From positions 121,799 through 185,798 of the forward strand of contig NZ_LZHT01000134.1 in NCBI RefSeq assembly GCF_001667315.1: a DNA stretch of 64,000 bases. The letters are read 5' to 3'. Of the stretch, positions 1 to 9,600 are shown in pieces. This stretch comes from Mycobacterium sp. 852002-10029_SCH5224772 (GTDB lineage: Bacteria; Actinomycetota; Actinomycetes; Mycobacteriales; Mycobacteriaceae). A program made the translations under genes and the position numbers. Under the pieces are notes generated by a model that worked only from the letters and a program-made list of their open reading frames with translations, searched no databases and was not told the DNA's origin. The stretch's first letter is position 1, and each line of letters opens with the position of its first letter.

Positions 1-1487
1 CCGAACAGCGTTTTGCGCGTGGCGTCGATATCTTGGACGACAACACTTTCGGTGATCTCCAGACATATGGTGCTGGGATCGAGACCAAACTCGTCGAGGG
101 TGGCAGCGACGGTGTCGACGATGCCGTCTGTGACGAGCTGCACCGGCGATACGTTGATGCGCAGCACTGCGCCGCGTCCGACGCCGCGTGATTGCCAGAG
201 GCCGAACTGCGCGCATGCCGAACGCATGACGAGACGACCGAGTTTGGCGCCCAGGTTGATCGATTCCACAACCTGGATGAACGAATCTGGCATCAGCAAC
301 CCAAGAGTTGGGTGTTGCCAACGGATCAGCGCCTCGGCGCCGAGGACGTCACCGGTCCGCATATCGAACTCCGGGAGGTAATGGAGCACCAAGGCGCCAC
401 CACCGCTCTCGATCATCCCTTCCAGGTGCACTTCGATGTCGTTGCGAATCATTTCTCTGGTAGACATCTCCGGACTGAAAGTTGCGATCTTGTTACCGCC
501 GGAACTCTTGGCCGACCGGGTAGCCAAATCGACCCGGCGAAGCAGGTCCGACGTGCTCTCGTGTCCGGGTCGGCCCGCTGCGAAGCCGATACTTACGGTG
601 CGACTAAGCATCTCACCGTCGATCGCGACTTGTCGATGAACCCGCTTGTACAGCGACTCGGCGAACGCTTCGGAAGCCCCAACGTCCATGGCTGCGGTTG
701 GCACGACGACGAACTCGTCACCACCGAAGCGGGCGATGACCGAGGGAACACCGTTGGTGGCCTCGCGTAACGACGCGGCGAAAGCCTCGATGAACCTGTC
801 CCCGGCGTTTTGACCGAGGCGATCATTGATGACCTTGAAGCGGTCCAGGGCGAGGAACACGAGCGACACCGGGCCCGGCTCTCCCTCAGCCAGCCGCTTA
901 TCGAGGTATGCGATGAGCGCCCTGCGGTTCAGCAGCCCGGTGAGTTCATCGTGCTCAGCCAGGTAGTGGATCTGTTCTTCGGCGACCACCCGGGCCTGCA
1001 GCTGCGCGAAGAGCGCGGCGATCGCCTGCAGTGCGTTGAGCTCTTCCGGTAGCCATTCGCGGTCTCCGACCTTGCCGAAGGCCAGCGTCCCGGTTGTCAC
1101 GTCGCCAGACAGCAACGGTACGGCGGCCAGCGAGACAGCACCCCACCCGGTGCCCTCGTCGATATTGCGTTGGTAGTCGGCGTTGGCCGGCGCGGGACGC
1201 ACGACTTGGGGCACTTTGAGATGTTCGGCCTGCGCAAAGACCGAGTCGGCGTCGGCGAAATGGACGACACCGATCGGGTCGGGATCGGCGTTGCGGGGCG
1301 GCCACTCCGCAACGAGCACCGTGGCGTGGATCGTGTGATCGTTGCGGCGCAGGAAGCTGAAGTCCACGCCCAATTCGTGGACCAACTTACCGAGTACCCC
1401 TTGACTGATCGCGCCGGAGTCAGCCGCGGTGGCCGCCATCAACTCTGCGGCAGCACCGGTGACCAGGTAGTCCAACGTGCCCGACAT
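1..1487 (-). CDS. GAF-GGDEF-EAL cyclic-di-GMP turnover protein (partial, 3' end outside window)
   Basis: Read on the minus strand from an ATG at 1487 preceded by AGGGG; it stays open to the left edge. Residues 1 to about 165 form a GAF-like sensor region. A GGDEF diguanylate cyclase domain follows, with GGDEF at residues 255-259. An EAL phosphodiesterase domain has its EAL glutamate at residue 385 (GAEALIRWQHP) followed by NVSP and ITES motifs; the window ends before the DDFGTG segment. The domain order matches mycobacterial bifunctional c-di-GMP enzymes (Rv1354c type). Both GGDEF and EAL motifs look intact, so synthesis and hydrolysis are both possible. The residues just before GGDEF (GVPSVIARF) lack the RxxD inhibitory site. 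It lies 109 bp downstream of the moeY-like gene and is probably co-transcribed with it. Family call is firm; net activity cannot be told. Confidence 0.9.
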   Translation of the reverse strand, partial: MSGTLDYLVTGAAAELMAATAADSGAISQGVLGKLVHELGVDFSFLRRNDHTIHATVLVAEWPPRNADPDPIGVVHFADADSVFAQAEHLKVPQVVRPAPANADYQRNIDEGTGWGAVSLAAVPLLSGDVTTGTLAFGKVGDREWLPEELNALQAIAALFAQLQARVVAEEQIHYLAEHDELTGLLNRRALIAYLDKRLAEGEPGPVSLVFLALDRFKVINDRLGQNAGDRFIEAFAASLREATNGVPSVIARFGGDEFVVVPTAAMDVGASEAFAESLYKRVHRQVAIDGEMLSRTVSIGFAAGRPGHESTSDLLRRVDLATRSAKSSGGNKIATFSPEMSTREMIRNDIEVHLEGMIESGGGALVLHYLPEFDMRTGDVLGAEALIRWQHPTLGLLMPDSFIQVVESINLGAKLGRLVMRSACAQFGLWQSRGVGRGAVLRINVSPVQLVTDGIVDTVAATLDEFGLDPSTICLEITESVVVQDIDATRKTLF

Positions 1488-1596
1488 CGCCCCTACCGTA
1501 GCTGCATCCGGTGTGCGGTGGCGGATTTGGGTACTGCGCCACCTATCCGTTCACGAAACGGACTCGTAATCCCTGGGCGCCTCAGAAACGAATCGC

Positions 1597-3723
1597 TCAA
1601 CTGAGCACCCGGGCCCGGTCAAAACTGCGGCGGCTGGGTACCGATGTGGGCGGCCCGTCAGTGAACCGGAGTACGAGCACCGCGGATTGGTCCGACGGTA
1701 TGCCGGCCAATGCTTGGAAGTCGCGCTGCAATTGGGCGAGTTCATCGGCGAACTGAGGTGACAGGTCGTTGAATTCGGTGCGGTCGCTGGCGTACAGGAA
1801 AACAGGCGAGACCGGCTGGACGGACAGCCCGTGCTGCTGGGCGATGATCCAAACCAACTCGACGGCCGCTCCTCCCCGAGCGTAGTCGCGAAGGTCTTTT
1901 CCGGCCACGGTGATCGCTGCCACCGCAGAACTGGCCGATATCCGGTCGCGCGTGTCTTCGCCGAGCGCGCTGCCCGCGTTCCATTGGGCCAGCCGTGTCA
2001 TGACGTCGGTGCGGCGCAGGATGTCGAGCATCGCCAGATCGCCGGCGCCGAGTTCGAGGCTGCGCACATCGATGCCGGTGTCTGGTTCGGGATCGCGCGG
2101 CCAGCGCAGTTCGGAGACCATCTCTTTGTGCAAGTGCGGCGTCAGGTAACGGATGCGGTCGGATGCGGCCAGAAGTGTTGCCGCATGGGCGATGTCGTCT
2201 CTTTCGGTGAGCAGGTGTAGCTGCGCGCCTTCACGCTGTGCGGCGTTGACCAGCGCCTCGATGGTGGCGGCGTCGATCGGTCGGGGCTTTCCGTGGTGTC
2301 GGTTGGTTTCGCGTTCGAGCATCGGCTGATAAAGGTCGGCAAGCCCGGGGTCGGTGCCATCGGTCAATTCCAGCGTCGCGCGCAGCGGCGATCCGTCGAC
2401 GTGGTCGGTGATGCTGACGGGCCCCAGGATGTGGTGGGCGGCGGCAGCGATTCTGGCGTTCAAGAGGGCGGCCCCCACGGCGACGGCGCTGCCGCGGAAG
2501 CTGACATCCATTGTCGAAGTGTGTTGTACCGCAATGTCGATGGTGATCCCGTTAGCTCCGGCGTGGACATACCACGGTTGGACGTTGCCTCCCGACGGTG
2601 CGCGAATCGCCGCCGCGGCAATGATGCCGGCCATCCCGGGCAGGTCCGGCGCCTCGTGCCGGTCAACCGGCGCGGCGCAGTGCCCGGCCATGTCGGGTTC
2701 ATCGAGTTGGTCGAGCGCGCAACCAATATCGATGCGGGTGCGGCCCGAGCGAAGGTCCTCGCCGAGTCCGATTCTGCGCACGCACTCCGCCAACGCCGAC
2801 GCACCCAGCACGACATCCGAAGCCACCTGCGGCCAGGTCGACACCGTGCGGTCGATCTCGATGAGCGAGGCGGCCGTGCGGGGCGAAAGCCGTTCGGCCT
2901 CAAGGTGACGCAGGACATGGGGCACCTTGTCGCGGCTGCTCATGCCCGGCAGCAAGGCGATGTCCACGTCGCCGAGCAGGCCGTGCAGAATTGGGCGTTG
3001 CGGCTCTTGATCGAAACGCTCCACGTCGACCAGTCCGCGGTCACTGGTAGCCATCAGCACCGGAATGCGGCGGGCGCGGGCGCCTTCTCGCAGCAGCGCC
3101 TTCATGTCCAGCGAATCGCATTCTTCGATGATGATGTCGAGCCCGTCCAGGAACGCGTCGACGGTACCGAAGCTGAGTCCGGCGTCAAACACCTCGACCG
3201 GGAGGTACGGGTCGAGTTCGGCGATCCGGCGCGCCGCCACACAAGCCTTGTTGACGTCGAGGTCGAACACGCTGGCCGGCACCCGATTCAGGTTCGATAG
3301 CTCGAGGTGATCAAAGTCGGCCAGCCGAAGACGGCCACACAATCCCTGCGCGGCAAGAGTGTGCGCAATGACATGCCCGACGCTGAGGCCGGCCACGCCA
3401 ATCCGCAGCGCGCCGAGCCGATCCTGTTCTGCCGCGGTGATGTTGTTGCGGTTACGGTCCAGACGTACCGCGCGGTAGCCCCGCGGGCCCAGGACCGCCA
3501 CGACGGCGCGCCGCCAGGGGTAGTAGGCCCATCGCCCGGGCTCTGCGATGAGGTCAGGGTGCGGTTTGGGGCGAAGGCTGGACAGGTTGGCTACCTGTGC
3601 GTCGAGCCGGTCGATGAACTCCACGCTGGGGTCGGCTTGGAGCCGCCGCAACGCCGCGCCGCCGTCGGGCGCCTCGGAATCGAGAATCTGCGCGGAGTAA
3701 GCGGATACGGCGGACTCATCCAT
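1597..3723 (-). CDS. moeY: E1-like (ThiF/MoeB-fold) domain fused to nitroreductase-like domain, MoeY-like
   Basis: A 708-residue protein; I start it at the ATG at 3723 because the upstream in-frame extension is low-complexity and overlaps the regulator gene. Residues about 105-330 form an E1/ThiF-type adenylation domain: nucleotide-binding GVAGLSVG near 109-116, then ADFDHLELSNLNR near 135-147. Residues about 365-705 look like a flavin nitroreductase, with SGGNVQPW at 377-384 resembling FMN-contact motifs. Length and layout match Rv1355c, annotated MoeY in M. tuberculosis. I see no paired CxxC zinc motifs of MoeB, so a role in molybdopterin synthesis is doubtful; an adenylating/oxidising enzyme on an unknown substrate is the safer description. 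It lies 85 bp downstream of a TetR gene and upstream of the c-di-GMP enzyme, all on one strand. Confidence 0.8.
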   Translation of the reverse strand: MDESAVSAYSAQILDSEAPDGGAALRRLQADPSVEFIDRLDAQVANLSSLRPKPHPDLIAEPGRWAYYPWRRAVVAVLGPRGYRAVRLDRNRNNITAAEQDRLGALRIGVAGLSVGHVIAHTLAAQGLCGRLRLADFDHLELSNLNRVPASVFDLDVNKACVAARRIAELDPYLPVEVFDAGLSFGTVDAFLDGLDIIIEECDSLDMKALLREGARARRIPVLMATSDRGLVDVERFDQEPQRPILHGLLGDVDIALLPGMSSRDKVPHVLRHLEAERLSPRTAASLIEIDRTVSTWPQVASDVVLGASALAECVRRIGLGEDLRSGRTRIDIGCALDQLDEPDMAGHCAAPVDRHEAPDLPGMAGIIAAAAIRAPSGGNVQPWYVHAGANGITIDIAVQHTSTMDVSFRGSAVAVGAALLNARIAAAAHHILGPVSITDHVDGSPLRATLELTDGTDPGLADLYQPMLERETNRHHGKPRPIDAATIEALVNAAQREGAQLHLLTERDDIAHAATLLAASDRIRYLTPHLHKEMVSELRWPRDPEPDTGIDVRSLELGAGDLAMLDILRRTDVMTRLAQWNAGSALGEDTRDRISASSAVAAITVAGKDLRDYARGGAAVELVWIIAQQHGLSVQPVSPVFLYASDRTEFNDLSPQFADELAQLQRDFQALAGIPSDQSAVLVLRFTDGPPTSVPSRRSFDRARVLS

Positions 3724-3808
3724 GGTGCTTCGTGTATAGCATCCGGGCGCCAGGCCGGACCGGGTTTGACTCGGTTTCCGTCGCGCAACCTCAGCGCTGT
3801 CGGCGATC

Positions 3809-4474
3809 TCACACGCGGTGACGAGTCGATTCCTGGGGTTCCGCTTCGTCGAGGAATTGGCCATGCCGGATGAGCCCGGTGACGGCGGCATCCCAGCGTC
3901 GCAACTGCGGTTCGGTAAAGAAAGGCTCCCGCAGGTACAGCTCGATATAAGGATGCAGAATGACCGCGCCGACACGCAGAATCAGCGGGTTGAGCGCCGC
4001 CCAATCGGGATCGAGGTCGGGGCGGGCCTTGCTGCGCCGGGAGAACTCGTCGCGCTGGGCCGTGCTGATCCCCAAAAGTCCGGTGAAGATGACCGATCCG
4101 AATGCGCCGCCCTCGGCGAGCGCGCGCCCGAGATAGGTGATGAGGTCGGGCCGTTCGGCCATCAAGGACGTCAGGCGGCGGCCGGCTTCGTCGAGCCCGT
4201 CGGCAGGCGCGTCGGCAAGCGCGGTTGGTTCCAGCGCCTCACCGACCACCTGCAGCACGTACTGATTGACGGCGGCGGTGAGCGCCGCCTTGGTGCGGAA
4301 GTGGTGCTGCACGAGCCCGACTGACACTCCGGCGGTTTCGGCGACCGTGCGCAGCGACGTCGTGGCGATGCCGTGCGTGGCAAAGCAGCTCAGGGTGGCG
4401 TCGCGAATCCGCTCCTTGGCCGTTGGCGCGACGGGCGGGGGCGGTTCGTAGGGGAACATCCGGGTGGATCCCAT
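3809..4474 (-). CDS. TetR-family transcriptional regulator
   Basis: A 221-residue protein from the ATG at 4474. The N-terminal helix-turn-helix is typical: RIRDATLSCFATHGIATTSL, then VAETAGVSVGLVQHHFRTK about 50 residues in. The C-terminal ligand domain is variable, so the inducer cannot be guessed. An upstream in-frame ATG at 4495 exists, but a TATTGT hexamer at 4481-4486 lies at -12 to -7 of the 4474 start, the geometry of a leaderless mycobacterial transcript, so I prefer 4474. A 10-bp palindrome at 4528-4537 could be its operator. The gene precedes the MoeY-like and GAF-GGDEF-EAL genes and probably controls them as well as itself. It resembles Rv1353c, which in M. tuberculosis is also beside those two genes. 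Confidence 0.88.
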   Translation of the reverse strand: MGSTRMFPYEPPPPVAPTAKERIRDATLSCFATHGIATTSLRTVAETAGVSVGLVQHHFRTKAALTAAVNQYVLQVVGEALEPTALADAPADGLDEAGRRLTSLMAERPDLITYLGRALAEGGAFGSVIFTGLLGISTAQRDEFSRRSKARPDLDPDWAALNPLILRVGAVILHPYIELYLREPFFTEPQLRRWDAAVTGLIRHGQFLDEAEPQESTRHRV

Positions 4475-4480
4475 GGCTCG

Positions 4481-4486
4481 ACAATA
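4481..4486 (-). promoter_or_regulatory. Putative -10 element for the TetR gene (leaderless)
   Basis: On the minus strand the hexamer TATTGT fits TANNNT and ends exactly 6 bases before the ATG at 4474, so transcription would begin at or next to the start codon. No convincing -35 was found. Confidence 0.4.
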
Positions 4487-4527
4487 TAACCGCATCGCGC
4501 GGCGATATGTGGCGATCGACTTACGTT

Positions 4528-4537
4528 ATACGCGTAT
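4528..4537. promoter_or_regulatory. Palindrome upstream of TetR gene, candidate operator
   Basis: The perfect 10-bp palindrome ATACGCGTAT lies about 55 bp upstream of the regulator's start. TetR proteins commonly bind short palindromes next to their own gene. Position and symmetry are the only evidence. Confidence 0.3.
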
Positions 4538-4646
4538 TGTTTTGCCGGCATTTGCGCACGGGGTGGCAGTCGGGCCGCGGCAACCTCGGCTAGCCGCACG
4601 TGTCCTTCTCCACGAAGGGTGTTCCCGCGCACAAGGTCCCGTTACG

Positions 4647-5066
4647 TTACTGCGACTGCCGCTCGAGATACCCGACCATCTGCCGCCAGTACACCAGGGT
4701 CAGCGCCATCTGCACGGTGACCGCGATCAGCGCCGGCCGCAGCCGGTGGCGGCGGGCGGCGAGCACCGCAGTCAGCGCGGCCGCCGACGTCGCCGCGCTG
4801 ACCAATGCCGCCGCATCACGGGGACGACGGCTGATCCACAGCTCCTCGCCCAGCATCGCCCGCGTCGACCATGCGCGGTGATGGGCGGGTTTGCCGAAAA
4901 CGAACGGATTCACGGCCAGCCACAGCGCAATCCACACCGCGTGGCTCCATCGCCGCGTCCACGGCGGGATCAGGATCAACGGCGTGCTCGCCCACCGGGT
5001 CCATGCGCTCCACGGATGGCAGTGCCGCGCGAAGACCGCACGCCGAACGCGCGCAACGGATAACAC
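4647..5066 (-). CDS. Small membrane protein, DUF6653-like
   Basis: A 139-residue protein starting at GTG 5066, five bases after the stop codon of the esterase gene, so probably translationally coupled to it. The sequence has a HPWSAWTR motif near the N-terminus, a hydrophobic stretch VWIALWLAVNPFVFGKP, and two further hydrophobic segments toward the C-terminus (about residues 80-97 and 107-125). The HPWS...NPFVF pattern is what I associate with the DUF6653 family, whose function is unknown. An in-frame reading upstream of 5066 overlaps the esterase and is not mycobacterial-like protein sequence, so I do not use it. Its position after a membrane-anchored esterase suggests a joint role in the envelope, but this is inference. 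Confidence 0.65.
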   Translation of the reverse strand: MLSVARVRRAVFARHCHPWSAWTRWASTPLILIPPWTRRWSHAVWIALWLAVNPFVFGKPAHHRAWSTRAMLGEELWISRRPRDAAALVSAATSAAALTAVLAARRHRLRPALIAVTVQMALTLVYWRQMVGYLERQSQ

Positions 5067-5071
5067 CAGCG

Positions 5072-6556
5072 CTACCGCATCGCGGTGTCGGAATGCTCGG
5101 CCGGGACCACCACCGGCGCACCGGCGGCGGGCGCGGATGTGGCCGACAACGGCGTCCGCGCAATGCCCGGGGTGCCCAGCGCTCCGGCCAGCCAGGGCAG
5201 CGCCGCCGCGAACACCCGGTCCGCGAACGGCCAGTCGTGCCTGCCGGGCTGCGGAACGACTGCGCAGTCGATGCCGTTGGCGCGGCCGAGCGCACACAGC
5301 GAATAGGCGGCCGCGGCCTGGTTGGCGGGATTGGCGGCCGCTTCGCGTCCGGCCAGGCGGATGGCAACGCTATCGGTCAGCTGGATGTCCCGGCGCGCCG
5401 CGGGCGGCCCTTCCGACGAAATCGCGAACCAGCCCGCCACGTCGCGGTAGGGCCCGTGCCGGTTGATCACCGTGGTCGGATCGAAAGTGGCCCAGGCGTC
5501 GGCGTTTCCGCCGAACAGCCGGGCGATGGTTTGTGCCTTGTTGCCGGCGTTCGGGAAGAAGTCGCCGGCGACGTCGACGAACGCGCTGAACATATCGGGA
5601 TGCATGACGGTCAAATCCACGGCGCAGGTCCCGCCCATGGACCAGCCGGCCACACCCCAGTTGGACCGGTGCGGGCTGACGCCGAAAGTCGAAACCATAT
5701 AGGGCACGACGTCTTTGGTGAGGTGGTCGGCGGCGTTGCCCCGGACCCCGTTGACGCATTCGGTGTCGTTGTTGAAGGCGCCGCCTGAGTCCACGAACAC
5801 GAACACCGGCGCCTTGCCGCCGTGCGCGGCCGCGAAGTCGTCGATCGTCTTGACCGCGTTGCCCGCACGCGTCCAGTCCGCCGGCGTGTTGAACTGCCCG
5901 CCGATCATCATCACCGTCGGCAACGGCGGCGGTGGGGTGCTGGCGAACCATTCGGGCGGCAGGTAGACGAGCTCGCCACGGTGTTTGAAGTGCGACCCGT
6001 CCGAGGGGATCGCGACGGGCACCACGGTGCCGTGCGGTGGCCGGGTTCCCTTGGCGGCCATTGCCGTAACGGTGGCCTGATCGGTCTGATCGGGCAGCGG
6101 GCCGGACGTCAGCTGGCTCCAGGCGGACTGGACCGTGGGGAAGTAGCCCACCCACAGGTTGAGCACCAGCGCCGCGCTGAGCACGCACAATGGCACGGCC
6201 AGCACCGCCGCGCCGCGCCGCCAGCGGCGCGCGCTGCGCCATCCCAGAACCAGCACCGCCACCGCCATACCCGTCAGCGCGATCCAGAGCCACAGCGCCG
6301 CCGGCGCCGGCTCCTCGGAGAGCCCGTCGTCGACGATGTACCAGTGCGTCAGGTAGGCCGCGGCTCCGCCGGCCAGCGCCGCCGCCGGCATCCGCACCGT
6401 CCGCCAGCGACGCGACCGCCAGCCGACCGCCAACGTCAGCACGACGGCGGCGAGCACCTGGATCGTCGTCGGCACCCAGCCATGCATCAGCGAGGTGTGA
6501 CTAAGAGCCAGGACCTGCGCGGGGGCTGCGTTCGTCGGGGCTGTCACGTGAGTCAT
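5072..6556 (-). CDS. Membrane-anchored alpha/beta-hydrolase, esterase D/mycolyltransferase-like fold (Rv1639c-like)
   Basis: A 494-residue protein. The first about 140 residues carry four hydrophobic segments (VLAAVVLTLAV, MPAAALAGGAAAYL, LWLWIALTGMAVAVLVL, LAVPLCVLSAALVLNLWV) separated by Arg-rich loops. The rest is an alpha/beta-hydrolase of the esterase family (PF00756 type): strand YLPPEWF, oxyanion region MMIGGQ, FVDSGG, and the nucleophile elbow GWSMGG with Ser306. The candidate His is in QPGRHDWPFADR near the C-terminus. The catalytic part probably faces the periplasm, acting on an envelope lipid or glycolipid ester; the substrate is unknown. It lies 77 bp downstream of lysX on the same strand, the arrangement of Rv1640c-Rv1639c, and is followed by the DUF6653-like gene. 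Confidence 0.82.
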   Translation of the reverse strand: MTHVTAPTNAAPAQVLALSHTSLMHGWVPTTIQVLAAVVLTLAVGWRSRRWRTVRMPAAALAGGAAAYLTHWYIVDDGLSEEPAPAALWLWIALTGMAVAVLVLGWRSARRWRRGAAVLAVPLCVLSAALVLNLWVGYFPTVQSAWSQLTSGPLPDQTDQATVTAMAAKGTRPPHGTVVPVAIPSDGSHFKHRGELVYLPPEWFASTPPPPLPTVMMIGGQFNTPADWTRAGNAVKTIDDFAAAHGGKAPVFVFVDSGGAFNNDTECVNGVRGNAADHLTKDVVPYMVSTFGVSPHRSNWGVAGWSMGGTCAVDLTVMHPDMFSAFVDVAGDFFPNAGNKAQTIARLFGGNADAWATFDPTTVINRHGPYRDVAGWFAISSEGPPAARRDIQLTDSVAIRLAGREAAANPANQAAAAYSLCALGRANGIDCAVVPQPGRHDWPFADRVFAAALPWLAGALGTPGIARTPLSATSAPAAGAPVVVPAEHSDTAMR

Positions 6557-6633
6557 TGTGATCTATTGTTAACCGGCCTGGAACCTATTTACCTAATGTT
6601 CGCTGACGACGGGCTGAATGTTGCGATCCTCGG

Positions 6634-9600
6634 CTAATGCGGTTTAGCCAGCGGAAACGGCAGCGTCTCGCGGATGCTGCGGCCCGTTATGAGCATGACG
6701 AGGCGATCGACGCCCATCCCCAGCCCGCCGGTGGGCGGCATCGCGTATTCCATCGCTTGCAGGAAGTCTTCGTCGAGCTCCATCGCCTCGGGATCCCCAC
6801 CCGCGGCCAACAGCGACTGCTCCTGCAGGCGGCGGCGCTGTTCCACCGGATCGGTGAGCTCGCTGTAGGCGGTGGCCAGCTCGACACCCCACGCCACCAG
6901 GTCCCACCGTTCGGCGACGCCGGGTTCGCTGCGGTGCGGCCGGGTCAGTGGCGACACCGATGTCGGAAAGTCGATGTAGAACGTGGGCTCCTCGGTCCGG
7001 TCCTCGACCAAATGCTCATACAGCTCCAGCACCACCGCGCCGGCGTCCCAGTGCGCCCGATAGGGAATGTGCACGGCGTCGGAGAACTTGCGCAGGGTGG
7101 GTAGCGGCGTGGTGGGGTCGATGTGCTCGCCGAGCGCCTCGGATACGGCGTCATACACGGTCTTGACGGTCCACACGCCGGAGATGTCGACGGGTTCCAG
7201 GCTGCCACTGGTGCCCTGGCCGCGTGGGCGCATCACGGTCTGGTCGCCGTGAGCGGCCTGGGCGGCGTTCTGGATCAGCTCACGGCACCCGTCGATCCAG
7301 ACCTTGTAGTCGGCGTGCGCCTGGTAGGCCTCCAGCAACGTGAACTCCGGGTTGTGGCTGAAGTCGACACCCTCGTTGCGGAACGCCCGGCCCAACTCGA
7401 ACACTCGCTCGACGCCGCCGACGCACAACCGCTTGAGATAGAGCTCCGGCGCGATCCGCAGGAACAGGTCCATGTCGTAGGTGTTGATGTGCGTGACGAA
7501 CGGCCGCGCGGTGGCGCCGCCGTGGATCTGCTGCAGGATCGGGGTCTCGACTTCGATGAACCCCTTGGCGAACAGCGTTTGGCGGACCGAGCGCAGCACC
7601 TCGCTGCGTGCCGTGATCAACTCGCGCGACTCGGGATTGACAGCCAGGTCGACGTAGCGGGTCCGCACCCGGGCCTCCGGGTCGGTCAGCCCCTTCCACT
7701 TATTGGGCAACGGCCGCAAGCACTTACCGATCATCCGCCAGTCTTCGACGATCAGCGAGCGCGTCCCCTTCTTGGAAAAGCCCATGTGGCCGGAGACTTC
7801 GATCAGGTCACCGAGATCGATGGCGGCCGTGAAGTCGGCCGTGCGCCCGCGCTGCAACTGCGAATTGTCCAGCAGCACTTGCATTTCTCCCGACCAGTCA
7901 CGCAGCTGCGCGAACAGCACTCCGCCGTAGTCGCGTATCCGCAGGACCCGGCCGGAGACCGTGATCGTTTCCCGGTCGTCCGCATCGAGGGCCGCGGCGA
8001 CGCTGTGGCTGGGCGGGCGGCCGACCGGATATGCGTCGATGCCGTTGCGCCGCAACACCTTCAGCTTGGCCAGGCGCACCCGGACCTGTTCGGGCAGCCG
8101 GGATCTCGCCTCCTCCTCGTCGGCCGACTCCTGGCGTCTCTGCAGCCCGCTGACGTCCGGCGCGCTCCCGTCGTGATGCAGCAGCCCGGACTCGGCCAGC
8201 CGGGCGGGCACGGCCGGGTGATGGCCGGTGTGCGGCTTGCGCCGGCCGAACGGCAAGACGAGGAAGCCCTCGGCGAGGGCCGAGGCGACCCCGACCCGGG
8301 GGATCAGGCGGGCGTCCTCGTAGCAGGCGTAGCGCGGTATCCAGTCGGGTTGGTATTTCATGTTGGAGCGATACAGCGTCTCGAGCTGCCACCACCTCGA
8401 GAAGAACAGCAGGAACCCGCGCCACAGCCGGGCGACGGGCCCGGCGCCGAGTTGGGCGCCCTGTTCGAATGCCGAGCGAAACATCGCGAAGTTCAGTGAA
8501 ATACGGGTGATACCAAGGGTTTCCGCGTTGAGGGCGAGGTCGCTGACCATCAGCTCGATGGTGCCGTTGGGGGACTGCGGCGATCGGCGCATCAGGTCCA
8601 GGGAGACACCGGTGGTTCCCCACGGGACCAGCGACAGCATCGCTACGACGGCGCCGTCCCGGTCCAGCGCCTCGACCAGCAGGCAGTCCCCGTCGGCGGG
8701 GTCGCCGAGCCGACCCAGCGCCATCGAGAAGCCGCGTTCGGTTTGGGTATCGCGCCAGGCGTCGGCGCGGGTGATGGTGTCGGCCATCTCGTCGGCCCCG
8801 ATGTCGCGGTGCCGCCGGATCCGAACGGTCAGCCCCGCCCGGCGGGCCCGGGTCACGGCCTGGCGCACTCCGCGCATATCGGGACCGGACAGCTTGAAGT
8901 CGGCGGTCCGCAGGATGGCCTCGTCGCCGAGCTCCAGCGCGTTCAGGCCGGCTTCGCGGTATGTCCGCGCGCCCTGGGTGCTGGCGCCCATGACGCCGGG
9001 GGCCCAGCCGTAGGTCTGGCACAGACCGAGCCAGGCGTCGGCGGCCTGGGACCACGCCCGCGGATCGCCGATCGGGTCGCCGCTGGCCAGGCAGACGCCG
9101 ACTTCGACGCGGTAGGTGATGGCGGCGCGCCCGCTTTGGGCGAAAACCACCGACTTGTCGCGGCGGGTGGCGAAGTAGCCCAGAGAGTCCTGCTTGCCGT
9201 ACAACTCGAGCAGCCCGCGGATGGCCGATTCGTCCTCACCGGTCAGCGCGTTTTCCGCGCGCTGGGATTGGAAGAGCACGATGGTGGCCATGATCAGCGC
9301 GAGCGCGCCGAACAGACCGAAGATCGCGTTGAGGAACACGTGCGGACGGCCGCTGAACAGGTCCGGATCCGCGAGCGCGAATCCGACCACCCGGTTGGCC
9401 ACGTAGGGCAGGCGGTCCTGGCGGGTCAGCGTCCCGGGGAACAACTCGACCAGGGCCCAGGACACTCCGATTCCCACCACGTCCCCGGCCACCAGCACCC
9501 CGGCCGCTTTCACCAGCGCTCCGTTGCGGACCTTGGCCCAGAATTCCCGGTAGGCCAACACCAGCAGGACGATCACGACGATGTGTACCGCGAACCCGAG

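Noticed and set aside
2293..3300. Plus-strand open frame of 335 codons opposite the MoeY-like gene
   Set aside because: It is the antisense shadow of a GC-rich gene; the product is Arg/Gly/His-rich with no domain pattern, while the minus strand gives clear E1 and nitroreductase motifs.
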